Source of the DNA: DASSUW01 sp963730535
Lineage (GTDB): Bacteria > Actinomycetota > Thermoleophilia > Solirubrobacterales > Solirubrobacteraceae
NCBI GenBank assembly: GCA_963730535.1
Contig: CAVSRU010000007.1
Coordinates: 186,001-250,000 of the forward strand
Direction: 5' to 3'
DNA length: 64,000 nt
The translations under genes were made by a program, and so were the position numbers. The notes under the pieces were generated by a model. That model was not told where the DNA came from. It made no database searches and saw only the letters and a program-made list of their open reading frames with translations. Of the stretch, positions 17,434 to 26,005 are shown piece after piece. Every line of letters begins with the position of its first letter. Within the stretch, counting starts at the first letter, position 1.

Positions 17434-19260
17434 GTGCAGCGCCGAGAGGACCTCCGCAACGTCGCGATCATCGCCCACGTCGACCACGGGAAGACGACGC
17501 TGGTCGACGCCATGCTGTGGCAGTCCGGGGCGTTCCGGGCCAACCAGGACGTCGCCGACCGGGTCATGGACTCGATGGACCTCGAGCGTGAGAAGGGGAT
17601 CACGATCCTGGCCAAGAACACGGCGGTCCAGTACGGCGGCACGAAGCTGAACATCGTCGACACCCCGGGGCACGCGGACTTCGGCGGCGAGGTGGAGCGG
17701 GGGCTGACGATGGTCGACGGGGTGCTGCTGCTCGTCGACGCGTCCGAGGGGCCGCTCCCGCAGACGCGGTTCGTACTGCGCAAGGCGCTCGAGGGGCGGC
17801 TGCCGGTGATCCTCGTCGTCAACAAGGTCGACCGGCCGGACGCCCGGATCGCCGACGTGGTCGACGAGGTGTACGAGCTGTTCATCGACCTCGGGGCCAC
17901 CGAGGACCAGATCGAGTTCCCGATCGTCTACACGAACGCGAGGGCCGGCTGGGCCTCCCTCACCGAAGGCGACGAAGGCACCGACCTCCAGCCGCTGATG
18001 GACCTGCTCGTCGAGCACGTGCCGGCACCCGAGTACGAGCCGAACCACCCGCTTCAGGCGCACGTGACGAACCTCGACGCCTCCCCCTACCTCGGCCGGC
18101 TGGCGGTCTGCCGCGTGCGCCATGGCACGATCCGGCGGGGCGAGACGATCGCGTGGTGCCGCGCGGACGGCAGCATCACGCCCGCCAAGGTCGCCGAGCT
18201 GTACATCACAGAGGCGCTCGACCGCGTGGAGACCGACGAGGCCGGCCCGGGCGAGATCATCGCGGTGGCCGGCATCCCCGAGGTCACGATCGGCGAGACG
18301 CTGGCCGACGCCGAGGACCCGCGCCCGCTCCCGGTGATCACCGTCGACGAGCCGTCGCTGTCGGTCACCATGGGCCAGAACACGTCGCCGCTCGCGGGCC
18401 GCGAGGGCGACAAGCTCACCTCCCGCCAGATCAAGGACCGGCTCGACGCCGAGATGGTCGGCAACGTCTCCATCCGCGTCCTGGAGACCGAGCGGCCGGA
18501 CACCTGGGAGGTCCAGGGGCGCGGCGAGCTCCAGCTCGCGGTGCTGGTCGAGCTCATGCGCCGCGAGGGGTTCGAGCTGACCGTCGGCAAGCCCCAGGTC
18601 GTCACGCGCGAGATCGACGGCAGCACCCACGAGCCGGTCGAGCGGATGACGATCGACGTGCCGGAGGAGTACGTCGGCGTCGTCACCCAGCTGCTCGCGC
18701 TGCGCAAGGGCCGGCTCGAACAGATGGTCAACCACGGGACGGGCTGGGTCCGCATGGACTACCTGGTCCCCGCCCGCGGGCTGATCGGCTTCCGCACCGA
18801 GTTCCTCACCGAGACGCGCGGCACCGGCCTCCTCCACCACGTCTTCGACCGCTGGGAGCCGTGGGCGGGAGAGCTTCGCCTGCGGCCCACCGGCTCGCTG
18901 GTCGCCGACCGCCGCGGGAAGACCGCGAGCTTCGCGCTCTTCAACCTGCAGGAGCGCGGCGTGCTCTTCGTCGAGCCGGGCGAGGACGTCTACGAGGGCA
19001 TGATCGTCGGCGAGAACGCCCGCGGCGAGGACCTCGACGTCAACGCCACGAAGGAGAAGCACCTCACCAACATTCGCTCCTCGACGTCGGACGTGCTGGT
19101 CCGGCTCGTGCCCCCGCGCCGCCTCTCGCTCGACCAGGCGCTGGAGTTCGTGCGCGAGGACGAGGCCGTCGAGGTCACCCCGCACGCGGTGCGCCTGCGC
19201 AAGGCCGAGCTCGACGCGACATCGCGCGTCAAGCTCGCCCGTGCGCGGGCACGCGTCTAG
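17434..19260 (+). CDS. typA: TypA/BipA ribosome-associated GTPase
   Basis: 608 residues from GTG. EF-G-like GTPase domain with G1 AHVDHGKTT (14-22), switch II DTPGHADFGGEV, and NKVDRPDA for G4; then domain II (LGRLAVCRVRHGTIRRG), EF-G III/V-like domains, and the BipA-specific C-terminus (IRSSTSDVLVRLVPPRRLSLDQALEFVREDE). BipA binds the ribosome and helps 50S assembly and growth under stress. Its stop codon and that of the convergent gene share the palindrome CTAG at 19257-19260. Confidence 0.97.
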   Translation: MQRREDLRNVAIIAHVDHGKTTLVDAMLWQSGAFRANQDVADRVMDSMDLEREKGITILAKNTAVQYGGTKLNIVDTPGHADFGGEVERGLTMVDGVLLLVDASEGPLPQTRFVLRKALEGRLPVILVVNKVDRPDARIADVVDEVYELFIDLGATEDQIEFPIVYTNARAGWASLTEGDEGTDLQPLMDLLVEHVPAPEYEPNHPLQAHVTNLDASPYLGRLAVCRVRHGTIRRGETIAWCRADGSITPAKVAELYITEALDRVETDEAGPGEIIAVAGIPEVTIGETLADAEDPRPLPVITVDEPSLSVTMGQNTSPLAGREGDKLTSRQIKDRLDAEMVGNVSIRVLETERPDTWEVQGRGELQLAVLVELMRREGFELTVGKPQVVTREIDGSTHEPVERMTIDVPEEYVGVVTQLLALRKGRLEQMVNHGTGWVRMDYLVPARGLIGFRTEFLTETRGTGLLHHVFDRWEPWAGELRLRPTGSLVADRRGKTASFALFNLQERGVLFVEPGEDVYEGMIVGENARGEDLDVNATKEKHLTNIRSSTSDVLVRLVPPRRLSLDQALEFVREDEAVEVTPHAVRLRKAELDATSRVKLARARARV

Positions 19261-22200
19261 GGAACGCGCACGATGCGCCCCTCGACGTCGGCCTCGTCCG
19301 GCGTGATCGGCGACCTGGCCGTGATGTAGTCGACCGCGACCGTGAGCAGCTCGTCGGGCTGCTGCTTGTCGGTGCCGCCAATCAGGGCCGTGTAGCCGTC
19401 GCCGCCCGTCACCATGAAGTCGTTGGTGACGATGCGGAGGCTCTGCGCCGGCGTGATGGGCGTGACGGGCCCGGCCGCCGGGCCGAGCGCGAGCTCGGTG
19501 ATCTCCGGCGTCGTGCCGTTGCAGCGGTAGCGGATCCTCAGGTTGGCGACCTGCGGGAACCGCCCCGTCGCGATGTTGGGGTTGCACGCCGGGCTCAGGC
19601 CGTTCAACAGCGCGTCACGGAGCTGCGCGCCCGTCACCGTGACGAGCGCTGCGCGGTTGTTGAAGGGCAGCACGGCGAACACCTCGCCCCAGGTGATCTC
19701 GCCGGACGCCTCCGGGCCCGTCGGCGCGAACGGCAGGTCGGCACGCAGGCCGCCCGAGTTCGTCAGCGCCAGCACCGCCTCCGGGTACTTCGCCAGCATC
19801 GCGTCGGCGACGAGGTTCCCGACCTCCGACTCGCTCAGCCGGGCCGGGTCGCGCCGGATGTCGGCCGTCTCGACCGCCGCCGACCCGACCACCCGGTTGC
19901 GCAGCGGGGCCGTCTCGGTGTTCGCGGCGTCGACGATCGCCTGCACGTCCGGCCGCCCTGCGACGCCGAGGTTCTTGGCGATCCGCACCGCGGTGCCGGC
20001 CCACGCGACGTCCCCGCCCTTGATCATGAGCTGGGCCACCGAGTAGCTCGCCGCGGCGTTGAAGCCCTCGACGACCGGGATGTGGCCGATGACCGTGTTG
20101 GCCGGCCGGTGCGTGTGCCCGGCGACGACGAGGTCGACCGTGGTGCTCTGGATGTTGTTCACGATCCCGACGATCGGCCCCTCCCACGCCGCCGCCGGCT
20201 GGGCCGCGACGCGGTTGGCGCCCAGGACGGCGCCCTCGTGGATGACGACCACCTGGACCTTGACGCCGCGCCTGCGCAGCTTCGCCGACTCGCGGCGGAT
20301 GCGCTCCGCCTCGTCGAGGAACACGAGGCCGGCGGTGGCGTCGGCCCGCACGAGCTCCGGCGTGATCCGGACCGTCGAGCCGATCACCCCGACGCGCACG
20401 CCGTTGACCTTGAAGACCGCCGACGTGTCCATCCACGGGGGCTCACGCCCCGTCGACTCCTCGACGATGTTCGTCGACAGGAACGGGAAGTCGGCGCGCG
20501 CCAGGTGCTGGAGGATGCGCGGAACGCCGTAGTCGAACTCGTGGTTGCCGTAGGCCGTCGCGTCGAGGTCCCACGCGTTCTCGACGTCGATCGCCGGCCG
20601 GTCGTCGAGCAGCGCCGAGTTCGGCGGCGTGCCGCCGACGTTGTCGCCGCCGGAGAGCAGCAGCTCGCGCTTCGGCAGCGCCCGCGCCTCCTCGTCGAAG
20701 AGCGTCGCGAGCTGCGACGCGCCGGCGGTGCCGATCGTGCGGCCGTCGATCGTCACCGTGGTCGCGGACGGGTCGAGCTGACCGTGGAAGTCGTTCAGCC
20801 CGATGATCGAGACCCGCTTGTACTTGCGGCCGAAGTCGATCAGGTCGCGCCGCACGACGCCCTGGCTGTGCCCGGGCGACGGGACGTCGAGCAGGAACGC
20901 CGCCGTCGGCGCCAGGTCGATGCTGCGCACCTTGCGCGCGACGCCCCGCTTGATGGCGTCGCCGCCGGCCAGGAACGTCGCCCGCATGTTCGTGTTCCCA
21001 CGCAGGTTCTTGACGTCGGGCACGTAGCCGTGCTGGCCGAAGAACGCCGAGCGGGCGATCAGCGTGCCCGGCGTCGCCGCGTCGAACTGGTAGGGCGGTG
21101 ACGAGAACACGACGAGATCGCCGGTCCGCGTCGGGTGCGCCATGTCGGCCGTCTGGCCCGCCCCGTTGGGGATGTAGCGCGCCTCGGCCTTGGTGAACGC
21201 CCGGTCGATGACGTCCCAGCCCTCGGGCTGGCCGTCGCCGGTCCAGTCGTTGGGGTCGTTGAGCGCCAGGAACGCGGCCTTGATCCGGGCGACCTCGACC
21301 GCCTCCTGGTTGGCCGCAACCTGCTGGTACACCGGTGCGGGCGGAACTCCCACCGGATCGCGGCCGGCGAGGTTGAGGTAGATCTGCACGGTCCCGCCGG
21401 CCCAGCAGGCCTTCGCCTTGCCGATCGTCTCGGTCGGCGCCGGACGGCAGTTCCCGGTCTGCGGCGTCGAGAGCAGCCCGAGGTCGACCAGCACCTTGCT
21501 GGCGTCGATCGCCGCGAACTGCGGCGCGAAGCCGTGGTCGGAGCTCGCGAAGGTCGTCAGGTCGCGGTCGCGCATCTTGTGCTGGGCGAGCCGCATGGTG
21601 GCGTCGGCGCCCTTGTACGCGCGGCGGATGAACGCCTCGCGCTGCCTGACGCGGCCGTCCGGCGTGCCGTTGACCTGCACGTCGTCGTAGGCCGGGTTGT
21701 CCGCCCCGTTCGGCAGCTTCCGCGAGACGAGCCCTAGGAACTGATGCTGGAACTCGTCCGTGACGGGGTAGCCGACCATCGCGAGGTCGGGCCGGTACTT
21801 GTCGAGGATGTACTTGATCAGCGGCCGGTGCCCGGTCTCCCAGTACAGGCCCTGCTCGACGTAGGTCTCCTCGGAGACGATGCCGGCCTCGAGGACGGCG
21901 AAGTCGCCGGCCTGCGAGGACGGGAAGCGCTCGGCCACGAAGTCCTCGAACGTGCCGGTGAAGCCCGGCTCGCCCTCCCAGGTCGGCCACGTCGCGATCG
22001 CGCGCGTGACTGAGGTGTGGAAGAGGCGGACCTGCGAGAGGTCGGAGGCCAGCCGCTCGACCTTGACGAGCATCGCGCCGGTCTTGCCGTTGAGCGGATC
22101 GGTAGCGGCGGACGAGATCGTGACCTTGACGTCGGCCCACTCACCCTCGCGAAGGTCCCCGACCGCGTCGTCGCCGTCCTTGGTGGTGGAGAAGAGCACG

Positions 22201-23057
22201 CGGTCGTACCGCGTATTGCCGTCGTTGCGGCTGTCGTAGATGTACGCGTTCAGGCCGTACTTGTCGACCCACGTGGGGTTCGAACCGTCGAGCCCGCGCA
22301 GGCGCATCTCCTGTGGCGGGCTGTACGAGCGCGGCACGTCGGTCCAACCGCTCGCCGGCGATGGCGCGGCCTGCGGGAACGGAGCGCGGCCCGCGAAGCC
22401 GTTCGGATGGTCGAACTGGAGGCCGAACGAGGCCGTGAAAGCCGCGTCGTCGGCCGGAGCGATGTAGTTCGTTGCCACGCCGCGCGTCGAGCGGAAGTTG
22501 CGGAAGTCGACGGTGGGCCCCTCGATGGCGCCGCTGCGGCCGCCGGCCCACTCGATCTGGGCGACCTTCTTGCCGCCACGCTCGGCCGACTGGGCGAGGG
22601 TCTCGGCCTGGAGCACGCCGGGGGCGGAGAACGACGTCGAGTTCCCGAAGGCCTGGCCGTTGACGTGGAAGGTGTTGTTCGTCGAGCCGTGAACGCCGGA
22701 CCAGGCGCCCGTGGTGAGCGTGAACCAGCCGGAGCCCGTGTTCGGCGGGGCCTGGGTCAGCAGGCCGTCACCGGACGCCTTCGCGCCCTTGCGCAGCAGG
22801 TCGCGGAACCCAGGTACCGCGCGCTGGTCGGCGTAGCGCTCGACGATGTCCTGGCGGAGGCCGTCGGCGGCGAAGAAGAGCAGCTTGTCGTTGCGCCCGT
22901 CACCGTGATGGCCGCCACCTCCGTGCGGGCTCGCGGCGTCGGCGCCGAGCCATGGCAGCAGCCCGACGGTCGCCACCGCTGCCACGAGGAGCGCCAGCGC
23001 GAGCCGGGTGCGCCGAGCATCCGTGCGGGTTCCCGCCAGGGAAATGACCTTCCTCAT
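19257..23057 (-). CDS. secreted fusion of type-I phosphodiesterase/pyrophosphatase and 5'-nucleotidase (UshA-like)
   Basis: 1266 residues from ATG 23057 (AGAAGG upstream supports it over 23081). A signal/anchor lies at about 18-40 (LALALLVAAVATVGLLPWLGADAA). The first about 720 residues resemble alkaline-phosphatase-superfamily nucleotide pyrophosphatases: FFAADGLR, the nucleophile region NTGSGWFTLTTGAWSG, and SSDHGFAPQF. From about residue 750 a calcineurin-like 5'-nucleotidase follows (GLNDFHGQLDP, AYGNHEFDYG, VVAGHTHRP), ending in the 5'-nucleotidase C domain (LTNSGGLRADLPF, VTNDFMVTGGDGY). Extracellular nucleotides could be cleaved to NMPs and then to nucleosides and phosphate by one polypeptide. 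Confidence 0.9.
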   Translation of the reverse strand: MRKVISLAGTRTDARRTRLALALLVAAVATVGLLPWLGADAASPHGGGGHHGDGRNDKLLFFAADGLRQDIVERYADQRAVPGFRDLLRKGAKASGDGLLTQAPPNTGSGWFTLTTGAWSGVHGSTNNTFHVNGQAFGNSTSFSAPGVLQAETLAQSAERGGKKVAQIEWAGGRSGAIEGPTVDFRNFRSTRGVATNYIAPADDAAFTASFGLQFDHPNGFAGRAPFPQAAPSPASGWTDVPRSYSPPQEMRLRGLDGSNPTWVDKYGLNAYIYDSRNDGNTRYDRVLFSTTKDGDDAVGDLREGEWADVKVTISSAATDPLNGKTGAMLVKVERLASDLSQVRLFHTSVTRAIATWPTWEGEPGFTGTFEDFVAERFPSSQAGDFAVLEAGIVSEETYVEQGLYWETGHRPLIKYILDKYRPDLAMVGYPVTDEFQHQFLGLVSRKLPNGADNPAYDDVQVNGTPDGRVRQREAFIRRAYKGADATMRLAQHKMRDRDLTTFASSDHGFAPQFAAIDASKVLVDLGLLSTPQTGNCRPAPTETIGKAKACWAGGTVQIYLNLAGRDPVGVPPAPVYQQVAANQEAVEVARIKAAFLALNDPNDWTGDGQPEGWDVIDRAFTKAEARYIPNGAGQTADMAHPTRTGDLVVFSSPPYQFDAATPGTLIARSAFFGQHGYVPDVKNLRGNTNMRATFLAGGDAIKRGVARKVRSIDLAPTAAFLLDVPSPGHSQGVVRRDLIDFGRKYKRVSIIGLNDFHGQLDPSATTVTIDGRTIGTAGASQLATLFDEEARALPKRELLLSGGDNVGGTPPNSALLDDRPAIDVENAWDLDATAYGNHEFDYGVPRILQHLARADFPFLSTNIVEESTGREPPWMDTSAVFKVNGVRVGVIGSTVRITPELVRADATAGLVFLDEAERIRRESAKLRRRGVKVQVVVIHEGAVLGANRVAAQPAAAWEGPIVGIVNNIQSTTVDLVVAGHTHRPANTVIGHIPVVEGFNAAASYSVAQLMIKGGDVAWAGTAVRIAKNLGVAGRPDVQAIVDAANTETAPLRNRVVGSAAVETADIRRDPARLSESEVGNLVADAMLAKYPEAVLALTNSGGLRADLPFAPTGPEASGEITWGEVFAVLPFNNRAALVTVTGAQLRDALLNGLSPACNPNIATGRFPQVANLRIRYRCNGTTPEITELALGPAAGPVTPITPAQSLRIVTNDFMVTGGDGYTALIGGTDKQQPDELLTVAVDYITARSPITPDEADVEGRIVRVP

Positions 23058-23151
23058 CACACGCCCTTCTCTTCGCGTCACCCTCCCCCTCCGGAAGGGT
23101 CGATGCGCCGGACTCTAAAGCGGGAGTCACCGCAACGCGAGTCGCGGGACA

Positions 23152-23157
23152 TAGGAT
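23152..23157 (+). promoter_or_regulatory. candidate -10 box (TAGGAT) of trpB2
   Basis: TAGGAT ends 9 bp before the trpB2 ATG (23167), consistent with a leaderless start; no ribosome binding site precedes the ATG. On the opposite strand TAGAGT at about 23117-23112 may serve the divergent phosphodiesterase/nucleotidase gene. Confidence 0.35.
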
Positions 23158-23166
23158 CGTCACACG

Positions 23167-24504
23167 ATGAACAAGCCGACCAGATTCCTGCTCGCGGCAG
23201 AGCAGATCCCCACGCACTGGATCAACCTGCTGCCCGACTTACCGGGTGACCCGCTGCCACCGCTCAGCCCGGCCACCGGGCAGCCCGCCGGGCCGGAGGA
23301 CCTCACGCCGATCTTCCCGATGGGCCTGATCGCGCAGGAGGTCTCCCCCGAGCCGGAGATCGAGATCCCGGAGGCCGTGCGCGACGCCTACGGGCTGTGG
23401 CGGCCGACGCCGCTCGTCCGCGCGCGGCGCCTGGAGCAGGCGCTCGGGACCAAGGCCCGCATCTACTACAAGTACGAGGGCGTCTCCCCGGCCGGGTCGC
23501 ACAAGCCCAACAGCGCCGTCCCACAGGCGTACGAGAACGCGCAGGCCGGGATCCGCAAGCTCGTCACGGAGACGGGCGCCGGGCAGTGGGGCTCCGCGCT
23601 GGCGTTCGCCTGCTCGCTGTTCGGGCTCGAGTGCGAGGTCTTCATGGTCGGCTCGAGCTACGACCAGAAGCCGTACCGCCGCTCGATGATGCAGACCTGG
23701 GGCGCGACCGTGCACCGCTCGCCGTCGGACCGCACGCAGTCCGGTCGCGGCCAGGTCGAGCACCCGACCGGCTCGCTGGGCATCGCGATCTCCGAGGCCG
23801 TCGAGGTGGCGGCCAACGATCCCGAGGCCAACTACGCGCTCGGCTCGGTGCTCAACCACGTGCTCCTGCACCAGACCGTCGTCGGCCAGGAGGCGCTGGC
23901 CCAGATGGAGCTCGCGGGCGAGGAGCCGGACGTGATCGTCGGCTGCGTCGGCGGCGGCTCGAACTTCGCCGGCCTCTGCTTCCCGTTCCTGCGAGCGGGC
24001 AGCGACGCGCGGCTGCTGGCTGCCGAGCCCGCCGCCTGCCCGACCCTGACCCGCGGCGTCTACCACTACGACTTCGGCGACACGTCGGGCCTCACCCCGC
24101 TGATGCCGATGTACACGCTCGGACACGACTTCGTGCCCGCGCCCGTGCACGCCGGCGGCTTGCGCTACCACGGCGACGCGCCGATGCTGTGCGGCCTCGT
24201 CAAGGCCGGCCGGATCGAGGCGCGCGCCTACCGGCAGAACGAGACGTTCGAGGCGGCGGTGCGGTTCGCGCGCACCGAGGGGATCATCCCGGCCCCCGAG
24301 CCCGCGCACGCCATCCGGGCTGTGATGGACGAGGTCGAGCGCGGCGAGGCGGAAGTCATCCTCTTCGGCCTCTGCGGCCACGGGCACTTCGATCTCGCGG
24401 CCTACGACGCGTTCCTGGCCGGGACGCTCGAGGACCCGGAGTTCTCGGACGCCGACATGGAGGCCGCGTTGGCGCGGCTGCCGGAGGCGCCCGCGATCGC
24501 CTAG
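23167..24504 (+). CDS. trpB: TrpB2-type tryptophan synthase beta-like PLP enzyme
   Basis: 445 residues. The longer N-terminal segment (IPTHWINLLPDLP ... LTPIFPMGLIAQE) and WRPTPLVRARRLE identify the TrpB2 subgroup. The PLP lysine is K113 in PAGSHKPNSA; the phosphate-binding glycine loop is GCVGGGSNFAG; the end has FGLCGHGHFDLAAYD. TrpB2 proteins convert indole (or phosphoserine in some species) with serine to tryptophan and are often encoded away from trpA, as here. Neighbours give no further clue. Hairpin element copy 2 begins 30 bp after the stop. Confidence 0.93.
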   Translation: MNKPTRFLLAAEQIPTHWINLLPDLPGDPLPPLSPATGQPAGPEDLTPIFPMGLIAQEVSPEPEIEIPEAVRDAYGLWRPTPLVRARRLEQALGTKARIYYKYEGVSPAGSHKPNSAVPQAYENAQAGIRKLVTETGAGQWGSALAFACSLFGLECEVFMVGSSYDQKPYRRSMMQTWGATVHRSPSDRTQSGRGQVEHPTGSLGIAISEAVEVAANDPEANYALGSVLNHVLLHQTVVGQEALAQMELAGEEPDVIVGCVGGGSNFAGLCFPFLRAGSDARLLAAEPAACPTLTRGVYHYDFGDTSGLTPLMPMYTLGHDFVPAPVHAGGLRYHGDAPMLCGLVKAGRIEARAYRQNETFEAAVRFARTEGIIPAPEPAHAIRAVMDEVERGEAEVILFGLCGHGHFDLAAYDAFLAGTLEDPEFSDADMEAALARLPEAPAIA

Positions 24505-24533
24505 GGGGTCGCGTCGGCCGCCGTGGTGCGCCC

Positions 24534-24794
24534 GGCGAACGGCAACGGCGCTGGGTAGGGAGGGCGGGGGTCCCGAAGTGGACAATGGGGCCGGGCGTGG
24601 GCGGTGGTTGTCCGGTTGGGAGCCGTAGCGGCTCATAAGTGGACACGGGCCTCGATTCGGCTCGCCGCGTGTCCAGTTTGGAGCCGTAGCGGCTCATAAG
24701 TGGACACGGGCCTCGATTCCGGTCCCCGCGTGGCCGGTTCTGCACACTCGGCCGGCTCCCCAGCCTCCCTACCCAGCCGCAGTTGACGTTCGCC
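24534..24794. repeat. TIR-bounded tandem hairpin element, copy 2 (different interior)
   Basis: 261 bp filling most of the gap between trpB2 and the hydrolase gene. Ends GGCGAACG and CGTTCGCC are perfect inverted repeats; right inner end GCCGGCTCCCCAGCCTCCC matches the left inner ends of the other copies, so it may be inverted relative to them. Inside, AAGTGGACA occurs at 24576, 24637 and 24698, exactly 61 bp apart. Two 40-bp direct repeats (24619-24658, 24680-24719) each carry GAGCCGTAGCGGCTC and GTGGACACGGGCC. The interior shares no clear identity with copies 1, 3 and 4, only pitch and layout. Confidence 0.8.
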
Positions 24795-24864
24795 AGGGCA
24801 GCGGAGGCCGTCGAGCCGCCGAAAGCGCAGTTTCGCGCGAGCGGACCGGGGTACTGGCGGAGCC

Positions 24865-25950
24865 GTGCCCCGATCGATCGTCATCGCCCTCACCGCCGCC
24901 CTCCTCCTCGCCGCCGCGCCCGCCGCCTCGGCCGCCGCGCCGCGCACCAGCAAGGTCCGCTGCACCGGCGACCCCGCGACCGTGCAGCGGCTCGACGTCG
25001 CCGTCGCCGGCGAGCAGGCGTGGGGTCTCTACGCGCTGCCCGCGAGCAAGCCGAAGGGGCTCGTCGCCTTCTTCCACGGCTACACGCACACGGCGCAGTC
25101 ATGGGCCGAGCACCTCCGCCGCACGGCGGCCCAGGACGGCGTCATCGCGCTCGCCATGAACTACCGCGGGCAGATCGACGGACCTCCCTATCCGGGCACC
25201 ACGCTGCCGCGCTCCCGCGGCTGGCAGGTCTCGGAGGGCGCGGCCGACTCGATCGCCGCCTCCCAGCTGTTCGACCGCAGCTGCCCCGGCCTTCCCAGCA
25301 TCGTCGCCTACGGCGTCAGCATGGGCGGCAACGCCTCCGGTCTCGCCGTCGCGTCACGGGCCACCCGCACGACGGGCGCGCCGCTGTTCGACCAGTGGTT
25401 CGACATCGAGGGCGCGGTGAACGTGATCGAGATCTACACCGCCGCCCGGATCCTCGCCGCCACCGGCAACGTGCTCGCCGCCCAGGCCACCGAGGACATC
25501 GAACGCGAGATGGGCGGGCCGATCGAGTCCAAGCCCGAGGAGTACACGACGCGGACCGTCGTCCGCCGGGCGGAGGACATCAAGGCCTCCGGCGTGCGCG
25601 GGGTGACGATGGTCCACGGCGCGGACGACGGCCTCGTGCCCTACTCGCAGAGCCGTGAGATGCAAGCGCGGCTGCTCGGCCTCGGCATCCCGACCGACAT
25701 GGTCACGGTCGGCACGCGCGGCGAGGCGTCGGAGCCCGGCACGACACTGACCGGGAGCCTGGGCGCCCCCGGCTACACGTCGCCGTTCGCGGGCCACGCC
25801 GACGAGGCGAGCACCACGCACATCGTCGGCAACAGCGGCTTCGAGCGCCTCTCGGCCTACTTCGGGCGGGGCGAGACGCCGCACTGCCGCGACTTCGTCG
25901 TCGACGGGACCACCCGCACGATGACGCAGGTCACCCCGGGCGCCTGCTGA
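24865..25950 (+). CDS. secreted alpha/beta hydrolase
   Basis: 361 residues from GTG with a Sec signal peptide (IVIALTAALLLAAAPAASAAA). The nucleophile elbow is GVSMGG with Ser152, the oxyanion region is AFFHGYTHTAQSW, and VHGADDGLVPYSQSREM and a late GHADEASTTHIVG supply candidate Asp and His. Paired cysteines (C33/C140 and two near the C-terminus, C352-like HCRD and the terminal C) fit an extracytoplasmic disulfide protein. Substrate unknown; a prolyl peptidase- or esterase-like activity is possible. The start follows hairpin element copy 2 by about 70 bp. Confidence 0.8.
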   Translation: MPRSIVIALTAALLLAAAPAASAAAPRTSKVRCTGDPATVQRLDVAVAGEQAWGLYALPASKPKGLVAFFHGYTHTAQSWAEHLRRTAAQDGVIALAMNYRGQIDGPPYPGTTLPRSRGWQVSEGAADSIAASQLFDRSCPGLPSIVAYGVSMGGNASGLAVASRATRTTGAPLFDQWFDIEGAVNVIEIYTAARILAATGNVLAAQATEDIEREMGGPIESKPEEYTTRTVVRRAEDIKASGVRGVTMVHGADDGLVPYSQSREMQARLLGLGIPTDMVTVGTRGEASEPGTTLTGSLGAPGYTSPFAGHADEASTTHIVGNSGFERLSAYFGRGETPHCRDFVVDGTTRTMTQVTPGAC

Positions 25951-25956
25951 GCTCCC

Positions 25957-25996
25957 CGAGGCCCCGGCGATCGCCTGAGCGACCACCGGGGCCTCG
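25957..25996. terminator. bidirectional hairpin terminator
   Basis: CGAGGCCCCGG (25957-25967) pairs perfectly with CCGGGGCCTCG (25986-25996) over 11 bp with an 18-nt loop. It sits between the convergent hydrolase (+) and ABC permease (-) genes, where a shared terminator is expected. No clear U-tract, which is common in GC-rich actinobacteria. Confidence 0.65.
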
Positions 25997-26005
25997 TCCC
26001 ACTCC

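Noticed and set aside
19300..23050. Two separate genes rather than one fusion for the phosphodiesterase and nucleotidase
   Set aside because: The frame is open throughout and no stop or ribosome site was found between the domains.
24534..24794. Regular 61-bp repeats as a possible CRISPR array
   Set aside because: Only three units, the repeated part is longer than the variable part, units are palindromic and share pitch with the other hairpin elements, and no cas genes are near.
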